Shown here piece by piece: positions 45,196 through 57,100 of a stretch of DNA of 64,000 nucleotides. Position 1 is the stretch's first letter. Every line of letters begins with the position of its first letter. The notes under the pieces are model-generated. The model did no database searches. It worked only from the letters and a program-made list of their open reading frames with translations, and had not been told where the DNA came from. The DNA is from Pseudocercospora fijiensis CIRAD86 (Eukaryota > Ascomycota > Dothideomycetes > Mycosphaerellales > Mycosphaerellaceae), in contig NW_006921539.1 in assembly GCF_000340215.1 (NCBI RefSeq), positions 1,684,507 to 1,748,506 on the forward strand, given 5' to 3'. Made by a program: the position numbers and the translations under genes.

Positions 45196-46302
45196 CTACT
45201 GCAGAGGCACATGTGGCCGCTCACAATTGATTCCTCTACACTGCAATTCGACTTCGCTGTTACAGTACACGCCAGGTGCCAACGACGGACGATAAAACCC
45301 TCTGCCTTTCTCCCACATTACCCACATGGCCGCTTCGATCTCTGCATGAGTGAGATGCATATCGATATCCTGTCCTGGTTTGCGGTACACCTCGATCTTG
45401 ACCAAATGCTCTACGGCAGTAAATTGCTCAAGAACATCTGTTATTGCATTATCGTGTGGCGAAGATGGCCAGGAGTAGTCGTAGCGTAAATTTTCGGACC
45501 ACCAGATGCCGAGTCGAATGCTGACTGTCTGCAGCCCAGAAAATTGCGTGACAGTACGCTTGATCCATGCAAGACTATGGGCGAGATCGCTCACGACCTT
45601 GCAGCCAGATGGCGAAGAACGACACATCCCGTCGAAATTGAACTCTGCGTGCCGCACTTCACTAAGTTGTCTGGCGCGTACTCCCGAAAGTTCAAGAGGT
45701 GCCCATCTGAAATTATTGTGGTCGTTGAACACTATCGTAGTTTGTTGTCCCGCTATCTTCTTGTAATCATGTCTAATCTTTTTGTTCGCGCCGAGGAGAC
45801 CAGGAAACGGGACATGACGCAAGTGGTAGTAGATGGGAAATTTTCCTCTCCCAAGCGTGTGCTGCCAAATTGGAGGGACCGGCTTGGTTGGTGGTGAAAA
45901 GTGCTCAAGGGTGCAATGTTCGTATACCGCATCCTTCAGCTCTTGTGGAAGTCGCTCGAACGGGAAGGTTCCGGGCGCTTGAATTGTATCCTCGCAAATA
46001 ACTTTCTGCAGGGGAAGTTGCTGCTCCGCTTCGCGTTGTGTGGCTGGTGATAACATGATATCAGGCAAATCGCTGGCCACAGACTCTTCATCGCTGTCGG
46101 ATATCTCATCTTCTGGTTCTGAGCTCACCAGTGCCGTCACTGCTGTTCGCCGACCGCAAGTCAGGCATAGGGACAGGAACGGTCTTCCGGAGCATTGGCA
46201 CTTTGGAAGGCGGATCTGCGGCACGGTGGAATCAGGTGTGAGCTTGATTTCGAATTTCTTTCGTCTCTTCGCCGAGTGCTGCCCAGGTGTATGTGTGACC
46301 AT
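45196..46302 (-). CDS. F-box/2EXR-like hypothetical protein
   Basis: One exon of 368 aa, ATG at 46302. A basic N-terminus (SAKRRKKFEIKL) and a CxC...CxxC arrangement (CQCSGRPFLSLCLTC, about 36-50), which might bind zinc, are followed by an acidic stretch (EPEDEISDSDEESV). Then FPFERLPQELKDAVYEHC (about 113-130) matches the F-box-like motif common in Dothideomycete proteins. The rest is a mixed alpha/beta region with conserved-looking LLGANKKIRHDY (R.IR.E type), as in this family. It may be a substrate adaptor, but its function is unknown. Confidence 0.78.
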   Translation of the reverse strand: MVTHTPGQHSAKRRKKFEIKLTPDSTVPQIRLPKCQCSGRPFLSLCLTCGRRTAVTALVSSEPEDEISDSDEESVASDLPDIMLSPATQREAEQQLPLQKVICEDTIQAPGTFPFERLPQELKDAVYEHCTLEHFSPPTKPVPPIWQHTLGRGKFPIYYHLRHVPFPGLLGANKKIRHDYKKIAGQQTTIVFNDHNNFRWAPLELSGVRARQLSEVRHAEFNFDGMCRSSPSGCKVVSDLAHSLAWIKRTVTQFSGLQTVSIRLGIWWSENLRYDYSWPSSPHDNAITDVLEQFTAVEHLVKIEVYRKPGQDIDMHLTHAEIEAAMWVMWEKGRGFYRPSLAPGVYCNSEVELQCRGINCERPHVPLQ

Positions 46303-46567
46303 CGCGCCAGGATGATATCCTGCGGAGGACTAGCCGCGCTCTCGAGTACTTCTTCTCAGAAACAAATTCGAGATAGTCATGACATGGTCGATTGAGTTGC
46401 CTTGGCAGAATCGACCTTCCAGAAATTGGGGTCGGAAAGGTAAGCAATGTTGATACTTTGGTTGGTGCCGCTCGAACCAAAATCACGACTTCGCTCGAGG
46501 TTCAGTGATGAATGATACTGTCCTAGTTGGATGCCACTAAGCTTATCTTGATTCAAGAAGGAAGTCA

Positions 46568-48288
46568 TTATGCGCGATCTGAGTCGGCATGCTCAGCGGG
46601 CGGAGGCTCTCGCTCGAGAAGGTAAATTCGTGGTTGCACCTTGACAGCTGGCCAGTAACCTTTTGTAAACCTCATGATCCGAGTTGCGAACGCCTGGTAG
46701 AAATCCTGCAAAGCTTGCACTGTTTCGGAAGCCGGACCCTCTCCTGTATATCCTGGCCAAGGCAGCAAGACGTGGCCGTTCTCTGGCCGCAAAGAAACAC
46801 CTGCAAAACTCGCAATGATCCCAACAGGATGCCACGCGCCAATTATGCGCTCGGGGGTTTCTGTCATCACATAGTCAAATTGCTGCCAGAACAGAGGATA
46901 GAGAAGTGTTCTTTCATCTTCTGTTTTGTCGTAATGCCATGTTGGCTGAAGTTGTTGAAACCTTGTCACGCCGGTCTGGCATGAAAGATTGTCCATATAT
47001 ACACGAACAGGATCTCGGTAGTCCATGCGCGCGTCCTGATGCAGTCTTTTCAAAGCATCTCCACCGGGATAGTTCAAGCTTGAGACGTACAACAGGCCAT
47101 AGCTGACGAAAATGAAGCTAGTGTGGAGATGACCAGCAAGATGCTGTAAGCACGATAAAGATATGACTTAGATCTGCGCGTCCAGATCCATCCGGCGCCA
47201 CCTGCAGCCACAGCGGTGAAGGCCGGTATGGTATAAATAATGAATCTCCACTCTTTATGCGGCAGTAAGCTGTACAGAGCGATAAATGCGACATGTGGTA
47301 TCAGAATGTCCTTGCTTATCGGGCCTTTCAGTGATTCTGGGATGCAAATCAGATAAGTGACCGGGTTAAGCAGGAGTCGGGGTAGTGCATTCAAGAAGTA
47401 GAAATGGAATGGACTTGTGCCCCATTCGGAGGCCTTGCCGAGTATGGTATTGTAGTAGAAACCGACAAACTCGGGCCAAAGTGGAAAGCGTTGCCAGAAG
47501 AACGAGTCGATGGATACAGTCGTCATCAAGCCAATGATCAGACCAGCAACGCCAGCAGGGATAATCTCTTCGGTGATGGAGATGCGTTGCTGAAAAATCA
47601 GGTAGAGGGTGTCCATCGCAAGTAGTATAGCAATTTCCGACCTGAACACGATGCCAGCAAACGTTAGAAGGTACAGCGCAAGCCTTCTACGCTTCGAGCT
47701 TCGTTGAGTCTTCCAGGCCACAGCCTTGACCATAATCAAGTTCCTCAAAGCTACTGTTGTCAAGCCAAATGCGAACATATTCGGCAGAGTCCTCGAAGCA
47801 TAAAAGATGAGATGAAATTGGCTGGCCTGGAGCAAGATGTACCATCTCCCAGCGTTCTTTCCGTACGCAGTGTCGACTGCACCCTTCAAATGGAGGAGAG
47901 CAGCAGAATTTCCCAGGCCGAGAATCGCTCTGACGAGAAGTTGGAGCGAGGCGGGCGAAGAAAAGTATGCTTTGAATGGATTTGATAGTGCGGCTAAAAC
48001 GAGAGCGCCAACGAACGTCCTAGGCACAGAACCAGGAAAGTCGACATGATCGTAGTTGGCAGCGAGAATTGCGGTCGAATTGAAGAAAGGGACGCCCGTG
48101 GCGAGGATGTCATGCGTAGCCTGGATGTTGAAAGATTCTTCGACCTTTGTATAAGGCGCGGAGAACAAATGTAGAAGGACTGCTGTTGGCAGGAGCAATC
48201 CAAGGGCAATGTCTCCTATAAGCCGTCAAAATAATGCTGACGCCGTGACTGAAATAATGAATGCCTGCCTACCTATTGACTTGGACAT
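46568..48288 (-). CDS. alg12: ALG12 alpha-1,6-mannosyltransferase (GT22), with a 1-nt frameshift
   Basis: This ER-membrane enzyme adds the eighth mannose to the dolichol-linked N-glycan precursor, using Dol-P-Man. Exon 1 is 48288-48273 (MSKSI), the intron is 48216-48272 (GTAGGC...TATAG), and exon 2 begins [13 protein letters not shown]. Family motifs are the loop-1 sequence [18 protein letters not shown] with the GT22 EE/HD residues, [12 protein letters not shown], and [15 protein letters not shown], with many membrane segments. After STLASF the frame breaks: the expected continuation ([20 protein letters not shown], then KRLHQ) lies in the next frame and runs to 46568. One base is missing in the four-A run at 47109-47112 (T on the coding strand). 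With it restored, the length is 554 aa, normal for ALG12. Confidence 0.92.
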
Positions 48289-48623
48289 CTTCCACCACCT
48301 CCTCCTCTCACCACGATCTCGGTTTCCTTGAAAGTCAATCTGCAGAGCTCTCCAAGTGAATTGGCTCGACAAGGACATTGATGTTCATTTGGAAGAAAGT
48401 GTTGTTGATGTGGAAGCAAAGCACAGCACAGAAAGGCAACGCGACGCGGCCTTCAGGGATCAGCCGTTGAACGGCAACGTGGGCTTCGCGAGCGACCTCA
48501 CCACGATCCATTCCAGCAGAACGACAACTTGCACGAATCATAACCCATCGACCTCACAAATCCCAAATCGGAACGTCCACAACAGCGACTCTCCTCACCA
48601 TCCCCTCCCACCTGACCAGAAAA
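48289..48623. promoter_or_regulatory. Shared divergent promoter of alg12 and yos1
   Basis: Only 335 bp separate the two divergent start codons, so both promoters and 5' leaders must lie here. No individual element is assigned. Confidence 0.6.
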
Positions 48624-48953
48624 ATGGCAACCCTCCTCTTCTCCTTCGGCGGACTCTTCCAAGGCAAGTCCGCATCCCTCTCCCTCCCCTCCCCTCCCAC
48701 ATTCTAACAATGACCTCCAGTCTCCATCCTCCTCCTCAACGCCGTCGCAGTGCTCTCCGAAGACCGCTTCCTCGCACGAATCGGATGGAGCTCCTCCCAA
48801 CAAACCTCGGAACCAGCTTTCGGAGGAGACTCGCACTCGCAATCAATCAAGTCGAAAATCATAAATTTGATCACGAGTATACGAACACTGATGAGGATAC
48901 CGCTGATTTTTTTGAATGTTTTGATTATTGTTTGGGCGCTGGCGTTTGGATGA
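48624..48953 (+). CDS. yos1: Yos1-like ER-to-Golgi vesicle protein
   Basis: Two exons, 48624-48663 and 48721-48953, give 90 aa. The intron (48664-48720) begins GCAAGT after CAAG and ends CCAG with a TTCTAAC branch site, so it is a GC-AG intron. The protein reads MATLLFSFGGLFQ joined to VSILLLNAVAVLSEDRFLAR, then IGW, a short variable loop, and KSKIINLITSIRTLMRIPLI followed by a hydrophobic C-terminus. Yos1 family proteins (with Yip1-Yif1) are about 80-90 aa, with two membrane segments and the conserved ER(F)L.RIGW motif, all seen here. It acts in COPII-dependent transport. Confidence 0.88.
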
Positions 48954-49571
48954 GGAGATGGGAGGCAATGAGGGAGTGAGGGAGATGTGGATGGAATTTT
49001 TTATGGGTTGTTGGAGAGGGATGAGGTGGGAATTGGCAGAGTCTGGTTATGGCATGGAGGAGGATTTGAGGCTCGCAATTGGCGCTGCTCGGAGAATATG
49101 CCCGCAGGCTATGGGCATGGCGGTCATGAAACGCAAGTGGCTGTCTGTGAGGCGGCACTGAGGCCGTGCGAGCCAGACGAGTAGAGAGAGAGAGAGAGAG
49201 GAACAACACAGGATCAGAGCAGCACAGTGCACATCATAGATTTATGGTCCACTGCGGCTCCAGCCCATGCCATGCCATAGCCATCCAGCTTCAAAATACT
49301 AGAAAGCCAAGCAATCCCACAACGCAAGCTTTCCTCGCTTCTCGCCAATCCTCCCGAGAGAAAAGTCTTCATTAACGGAGAAGGAAGCTTGCCATCATCC
49401 CAATCACATGCGCGCTGCGACCTTCACTTCTGCATCTCAACGCCATTCTATGCACATTTGAAATGCACACAACACACACATCCATTCCCTCCCATATGCA
49501 TGCATCTTTTTCGGCAACATGTACAAGAATCTCAACTCAACTCATCTCAGGCACAACGAAGAAGCCGCGAC
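48954..49571. other. Convergent intergenic region yos1/creB
   Basis: It contains a (GA)n tract at about 49183-49200. No gene is seen. Confidence 0.5.
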
Positions 49572-52173
49572 TCATATCAACGTACTCTTCTTCCTTCCAA
49601 GAGAAAACCTATGCTTCTTAACCTTCTCCCCCGGCAGATGCGGAATAGGCGGTAAAGCAGTAGGAGCATCAGGGGGAGTATCGTACCCCGTGCCTCTACG
49701 AGAAAGAACCGTTGTTCTCGCCTCCTTCTCCCTTTCTTTTGGATCGCCCACACTGGGTTCGGAAGAATCCATAACGGCCTCAGCATCATTCTCTTCCTTT
49801 TCATCTTCCTCCTTAATCCCATTCGACTCCGGAACAGGAGGAGGAGGTGGAGGAAGAGGAGGGGAAGAAAGGATAGGTTGTCGCGCCCCTTCCACAGAAT
49901 CTTTCTGCTTCGAAGACGAAGATCCCGAACCACCGAAAATCTTGGGCTTCGCCTTCATGCTCAGGCTCATGCTGCCATGTCTGAATCGTGAGAGGCCTCC
50001 CTTGTCGGATTTCTTGGGTTCGCCTCGAGCTTCGGCTTCGGCTTCTGCAGTGCGCTTTGACTCTTCCATGACTTTTCGCATTTCTTCTTCTGCGTTCCTG
50101 TACACTTCCATGCGTTTTCGACTTGCTTCGTGGTATCTCTCTTCCCTGGCTTTTTGTTCTGCTTTTTCGGCTGCTTTGCGCGCCTTTTCTGCCGCTTTCT
50201 CTTCTGCTTTGAGCTCCTTTTTGCTCTTGCTCGGGAGCTTCGGCGTTGGAGGCACTGGAGGTTCGAAATGCGTGCGTTGATGTATGGAGCCAATGATGGG
50301 CGCTGTGTTGGCGTGTTTCAACGGACCCATGAGCTCATCAACTTCTTCCACGATCGGTGTCTGGAGATTTGTGATGGTGTTATGTAGCCCGTTTCCATTC
50401 ACCTTTACCGGAGAGTTCAGGCTTGTTCGGCTGTCATCGCCCTCCGAAACTCTCGTCGCAGCCTGCACCTTCTGTCCGGCCTCTGCTTCTTGTTCATTCA
50501 ACATGGCTTCCATCGTGGTTTCTTGATAGAATAGCACGTATGCCGTGGCCAACTGCTTCGCGTCCTGGACACCAGGTACAGGGTCGCCACCGAAGAACTG
50601 CTGAACATAGTTCTTACTGACAGGTTCAACAAGCTCATCGTCGAATAGCAACCAGCCCTTGTCTTGAGTCTTTATAATGCTGACGTAGTGTCCATGATAC
50701 GGCCCACCGCCAATATGTACAACCACCGAATAGAGCTCGTACAGTCGATCTGGATCCTCGGCGTCATCGGTTGTATTGAAGAGTCGCAGGTAGAAGGGAT
50801 ACACAACCCTGTGAAAGAGCTTTTGTAACCTTTGGAGATCCTCGGTGTACTTGAATCGTTTCAAATGCAAAGCCAGGATTCGTGGTAATCGTTTGATCTT
50901 CATCCTCTTTTCAGCTTCTTGCAGCCCCCCACAGTTATCACAATGGAATTTATTCCTCTCGCAAAGCATTTCTTCTTCCGAGAATTTCCGTAAGCACGAT
51001 GTGACCGATGTGTGTGCATCGAGATCGACAGAGAGGTCCAGGAAAGCCTCGTCTCTTTGCGAGGTGTTCTCGCACGTCAAGCATCGCGTTTCTGATGTGA
51101 GAAGTCCTTCGAAGAGATCGTGAACCCAATGTGTGTCGAGTGTCGCTTTCGATTGTGCTTTGACCAATGCTCCTTCCTCGGGCGCATGTCCATTCGCACT
51201 TGCCGCCTCAACAATTTCTGGATGTTGCTTGGCGAACATCTCAACATTGTCGACCACCTGATTCAGTAGCAGGTTCAGGAACTCATGAGCGTCCTGATGC
51301 ATGGCCGATCGGAACATCTCATTCTCCCTTCTAAGAATCTCCAGAAACCTGTGCGGGCTGACAACACCGATTCGTGATTGATGTCCGACAATGGAGTCAA
51401 AGATGTCTCGCAATGAAGTGAATAGCGATTCGTCCATGCCATATTTGTTCGAATTGTCAGAGGTCATGTCAAGCACAGGGCCTGCCGCCAATGCCATCTT
51501 CTTTCTGAACTCAGGCGAGTCTTTGCTCTCCTCAGGCTTCTGCGCGCCTCCAGGCCCCGGTGATGTCGGTGCGTTTTGTTTGCGCGCGGGCGAGTTCGGA
51601 TTGGGGTAAGGTGTTGTGGAAGTCGATCGCGGTGATAGCGGTGCGCCATTGGGTTCACTCGCGCGTATCTGTGCAACAAATGCAGGGGAGGGGAAATTAA
51701 TGACATGTTCGCGAAAAGGTGCTGAGTAGTAGAGACACTGTATTATGGAATTGCAATAGCTGTGGTGTCTTTGTCAGTGGCTTGCATCTTACAAATGCGC
51801 ACGGATGTTTGCTCATTTGTTCAGCGGGAAGAGGCATACCATGTAGAGCCGTACTGTCGTCATGGTCAGCATGTATGTCCCGCATTCGATATATGCGTAT
51901 GATTGCAGCTCACATTTTCAAAGCCAAAGTACTTATCACTACCATCTGGCTTGGTCGGTCCGGTCACATCGACAAGATGCTTTTCTAGCGGCGTCAATTG
52001 CGGCGCATTGGAATCTTTCTTCGCAGGTGTCGAGTTGGCTTGCTTCGAGGCGTCGTTCTGCACGATGCGCTGTCAGCCGAAGTCGCAACGCGCCTGTCGC
52101 TACATACCCATATCCAGGCTCCATTTTGGATAGCACCTACCGAGCTTGTCTTAAATTTGCCAAAGAAGGACAT
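49572..52173 (-). CDS. creB: CreB-type ubiquitin carboxyl-terminal hydrolase (USP12/46 family)
   Basis: This Cys-protease deubiquitinase is, in Aspergillus, part of carbon-catabolite control with the WD40 protein CreC. Exons: 52173-52141 ([11 protein letters not shown]), 52057-51914 (ending DKYFGFEN), 51853-51840 (only 14 nt) and 51759-49572. Introns are 83, 60 and 80 nt, GT..AG. Joining them gives [20 protein letters not shown], with the catalytic Cys near residue 64 spanning the junction of exons 3 and 4. Later come the finger Cys pairs (CLTC, CDNC), [10 protein letters not shown] and the catalytic-His box [14 protein letters not shown] (about 420). The C-terminal third has a Lys/Glu/Ala-rich coiled coil (about 590-660) and Pro/Ser-rich tail. 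At 792 aa it matches the usual CreB size. Confidence 0.93.
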
Positions 52174-54177
52174 CTTGTCGGATTGGGACGTCTCCACAGA
52201 CCGTCAACGATCGAGCGTGTCTGTCGTCTATCTCCTCCACGCTGCGCCGCCTGCGCTAGAATTCTGCCTGTTTCGCAGCCTGGCCACCTCTCTCGCAACG
52301 CACAGTTGTGCGCCTGAGGCTTCGTGCTCTCGTGCTGCTATCTCGATCTGGTGACGAAACCTGATCCTTCGCGGGCGCTCGTCCACCTCTTTCCCAGCAT
52401 CGGGTTTGGTTTGTCCGAGCCAGTCGGCCTACTGCAGTGCGCGGGAAGGATGCTGAGAGTGAGAGCTGCAATTCGTGTTCGACGCGGCGGGTGGGCGGTG
52501 GGCAGTAACGTGTGCTAGTGCCAGAGTAGGGTGGGTCAGAGGATGGTGGGGTGGTGAGGGCGACAATAATGGCAATGGTCGTTGTCGTTCACAGTATGAC
52601 GACGTAGCGGTCATGTCCGTCTTGCACGGTACAATAATACTGCAACAATGTGGCTACGGCTACGGGAGCCTCTGGGTCTGGTGGCCAGATGGATTAGAGG
52701 CTGTAGCACCGGCTCGCCTATCCTACTAACGCCGTGGAGTGCGCGCTCTCTGTCAGGCCGAAGCGGTTGCGCGGCGGGTCATTGGTGACTGCAGGTGGTC
52801 GGTCTCGTCTCTCGCGGGGCTTTTTCTCATTCAGACCTAGAAAGCGGCGTAGACTACGCTAGCGAGGCGCGCCCCAGGCATGAAGGAATCGGTGGAGAAT
52901 GTCGGGGTCGCAGAGGCGTGTCAGTATGGAGTAGCGGGCACACGCGGGCGGAAGCGATGCGCGGTATGGATCGTCAATGGCAGGACAGCCGCAGCCGGCA
53001 ACGATACTGATAGGATGCGCATATGTTGCAGGGTCGCGAAGTGGAGGAGGCAATGGGTGGGCTGGTCCTGGTCCCGGCCCTCCTGAGATATTATTCTATA
53101 CAAAGCTACCTGCGAACGAGGCGCACGAGATTCGATCAATCACACCTACGCTGTCCTTTCCAGCCCTTTGGCTTCGGGTACTACTACTGTCAAAACCACG
53201 TGCCAGGCTAATGTCGAGTCTCGTGGCGCATCCATGTCTCTCTGTGTGGAGATCGCCGGATTTCGGATTATTCTGTGTATGTCTCCGGCAACACCAACAC
53301 CTACACCTGCGCTGGCGACAAACGCCCACGGCCAGACAGAGGCATCAGCATCGGCAGCAGCAGCAGCAGCAGCAATACCGGCGTCGCACCACCATCGCGC
53401 TGCTGACTTTGCTAGGCTACGCGCTGTTGGCGTAACACAACTCTCGTCCTGCCCGATCAGGTCCTCGCAACGACAAGCCCAGGCCGGACTGTCCAATGTC
53501 CATGCGCACATGCCTGCGAAGCATATCTTGAGAAGGCCAACCACAGCACCCGACAATTGCCGACCGTGAGCTACTTGCAGAGCTGTCCTGCAGGGCCCGT
53601 CGTTAGCATGGAGAGGTACATATGTACATCCCCAGACGCCGGGGTGCATTCTTCCGAGCCAACGAGTTGAAGATGCAGACGTCGATGAACGAAAAGAAGC
53701 GCGAGATACTGTCATGCACGAGCGGACAGCGGCAAACAGAGCCGCTTCCATCCTCCGTTTCACGTCGCTACGAGGACAATGTGGCAACGGCATACCGGTA
53801 GCATTCGTGCCGATTCACTTACTTGACGTGCGTGGTAGGCAGCACAGTTGCCATGAGACTTCGCATTATTACATACCATCTGCACCACTCGGTAGAGGTC
53901 ACAAGTCAAGACTGATTCAGCAAGGTTGGCAGGGTAGACTGCTTCCATTCTCGAGCGCGGCTCATAGACTCATAGACTACTAGTACTGGCTTTGACTGTC
54001 TTGCAAGTGGGTCTGGGCGGAACAGAACGCAGCGGCGTCTTCAAGGATTTACTTCTCCTCTCCAGAGCCATGTCAACGCTATGCATACCTATCAAGCACC
54101 ACATATCGATTATCCCCATAACCATGCCGTAGATCCCAGGCCGCCAAAATATGTCAATGCCCATCGGCGCCGTCGGA
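52174..54177. other. Intergenic 2 kb upstream of creB
   Basis: It contains a (CAG)n/(GCA)n tract at about 53348-53373 and a TCATAGACTCATAGACT repeat near 53961. ORFs of up to 215 codons (53146-53793, minus) have biased, shadow-like composition and no motifs. I call no gene. Confidence 0.5.
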
Positions 54178-57100
54178 TCATATCGTATGGTCCAGCACAA
54201 TATTGTTGCTCACATTTGTCTTTCTCTTGCTGACACCCACCTTCTCACCACCTGTACTGCCTTGCGGCCGAGGGTGCGCCTCCATGTACTCCTTCCTCAA
54301 CCTCGTTGCTTCTTGGTCCCACTTTGCCACATTCATCTCCCAATCGCGACGCAGCGAATCTGCCTGCTCTTGGGCCAGCTGGCTCTGCGCCAAGTATGGT
54401 TGTTTTGCTTCATCGTCTGCTCCCTGCCACCACTTGCCTATGGTCTGACGAATTACGTTGCGGCCGGCAGCCTTATTTTCCTTGGTGACGAAATCCTTGC
54501 ACTCGTCCCATTTCTCCTTCGTGAACAGTAAAAAGGGATTCACTCCGGGCCGAGTGGGCTTCACGGGACGTTCGCCGAGCTGACCGAGAATCGTCGCCAT
54601 GATAGCTGCTTCGTAATCTAGGTCGGAACCATCGAAATTAGCAGAAACCCAGAAAGACGCGTCACCTGCGCACACGCTCTTGGCTGGTGGACCAGAGGGC
54701 TTCTTCTGCAATGGCGGTGGGGCATGAGCAGGTATCATCGGCAACGTGGGCACTTCGGTAGCACCTTCTTCTTGTTTGATGAATGGTTGTGCGGGTGCTG
54801 CGTCCAAGGCTACAGGAAGCACTTCAGTGGTGGTGAGCACACCGGCTTGCGCGAACGGGGGGTGCAAATGCGCTCCGTAGCTTGCTGAGAAGTCTTGCTT
54901 GATAGGCCCAGGTCCAACTAGAGGTTCGGGAACTGTGATGAGCCCTGCCATATCATCAATGACATCGGCAGCTACGCGCAAACCAGACAAGAAAGCGCCG
55001 TGTACAGTTGCCGGGTGCGTGCCGCACGTCGCTTCACCGCCAAAATGCAGGTTGCCCACAGAACGCGCCATTAGGTCGTAGTCACCAGGTCTTGTCTCCG
55101 GTGCCACATAGGAGTATGTGCCTCTTGTAAATGGATCTCTTCTCCATCTGGTGACAATCACCTCAAGCGGTGCTGGAACCTGGACCGAGGGGAAAATGCC
55201 ACGTAGTCTGTCGGTAACCTCATTCATGAGTGTACTGGTGTCCGCCCATTCTGCTTCGTGTGCCGCATTTCCTGCCATGAGAGCGATAAGCATTGGCCGT
55301 CCGCTGATCTTGGACGCATTCCATATCAAGTAAAAGCGCCCTCTCTTTCTGGCGTAGTCTGATGGGTCAAGACTGCCGTGAGTCTCGGGATCATTGAGCA
55401 AGCCGAACATGTCGCGATCATCGTCCCAGAATGGCTTGTCGTAGAGGAGAACGACCTGTCACAAATGTCAGCAAGCATCTAACTCGCTGCTTCGACGAGA
55501 CATACCTTGTTTAGCAGACCGAAGCCCAAGCGATCAATCGCCCCGAACTTCCAGCCTGGCAGCGGCGGATCAAAATCAATCGCACCTGACTTCAGTACAC
55601 CGAGAGGGGCCGTCATCACAACTTCATCTGCTTCGTAAATCTCGCCGTTAGTGCACACCACTTTCGTAGCAATAGGCTCATCATGGCCATTGCCATCATC
55701 GTAATGAATGCTGTCCACGATCCGACCGAACCGCACGTCGAGCTTCGTGGGCAAATTCATAAGACCTCGAGGCACCTGTGTGTAACCACCGACGACTTCT
55801 GAGTGCGCTCCTTCGAATTCATTGCCAGTGTCCTGATCGTGGCCACTGAGACTCAACGATGAGACTGGCGCAGCGTTTGCATATTCTAGATTTGCATGAT
55901 GCCAATTGAGAAGTCTCATGTCAAGCGGCGTGAGGTCGATCAAGTCCTTATATTGTATAATGGCTTCGTCCATGACTGTGCCGAGTGTGGGGTAGTCACC
56001 AGCATTCGCGATCTTGTTCAGTGAGATGCTCTGATTTCGAGCGACGCCTGGTCTGACTTCCCAGCCCATGTTCTTGGCTGCACGCGAAGCACTCACGGTA
56101 GCACTTTCGCCCTCGATGACCTGACTACGGCCCGTGAGCTTTTCGGTGCCTGGCGGTGCATTTCGTCTTCTCCCTCTTCTGGCTGCTGGAATGTGCGGCT
56201 TGAGGTGCGCACTGGGTATCGGCTCGAGCTGGAAAGCAGCAAACCCGTCGGGAGCCGGATCACGGCATCGGTTGATAAGATCTTCATCGCCTCGTAAGGT
56301 GTCTTGCTTTTGTGGCTCTGCGCGGTAATCTCCCGCCCGATCTGAGATGTCCGTGTACAATTCAGTGTTCAGTGTGTCTCGCTCTTCCTGCACCGGCCGA
56401 CCATCGCAGTCGTATATCGTCAGTGCATCCTTCATAAGGTGATACCGAAGACCTAGTTGGCCGCGTATGATCGTGTCGAGGGGATTGCCGTGCTCGAAAC
56501 CAGTCACTATCATAGCGCCCATTTCAGCCGTATTTCGTAGCTGATTTGGTAGACTTCCTGTGACTTGACTTCTCAAAGGCTTCGAGTATACACGACCGCC
56601 AATGCGTCTTCTCCCCTCAAGCACTATTACTCGGGGTGGTCGCTCGCCCATGCCAATCCATTTCGCTGCCTCTTGTATGAACAAGCTTTCCAGTTGTCGT
56701 GCAGTCGTCAAGCCCGAAACACCCGCACCGATCACGACTACCGTACGTTGCCTCGCTTCCTTCGGATAGCGCTTGGGTAGAGTGTGAGCCTTCGGAGGTT
56801 GGACGCATCCGAAATTGATATAGCCATTCCGTGTAAGCCATTTATACGCGACCTCGGCCAGACCGAAGAATCGACTTTCTTTAGCACATCCAGATGCCTC
56901 TTCAGGCGTGACACTGACGAGAGGATTCGCATGCCAGAGTCTGAGGATTGCGTTGCGGATGTTGAGGTAGACTGTTACCTCCTTTGTCATCAACAAGTCG
57001 CGAAGCAGCCTGTTCTCGCCCACATGTAGAGCGTATGGGTCCAGTCTAGAAGAATGTGCTGCGTCGATGCATTGCGTAGCAAATTCTTCTGCAGGTAGGC

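Noticed and set aside
47105..47175. Extra intron in ALG12 instead of a frameshift
   Set aside because: Candidate donors are weak, and the residue count on both sides, compared with remembered ALG12 sequence, leaves no room for an intron.
53146..53793. 215-codon minus-strand ORF upstream of creB
   Set aside because: It is Ala/Cys/Trp-rich, shadow-like composition driven partly by the (GCA)n tract. No domain and no neighbouring splice signals were seen.
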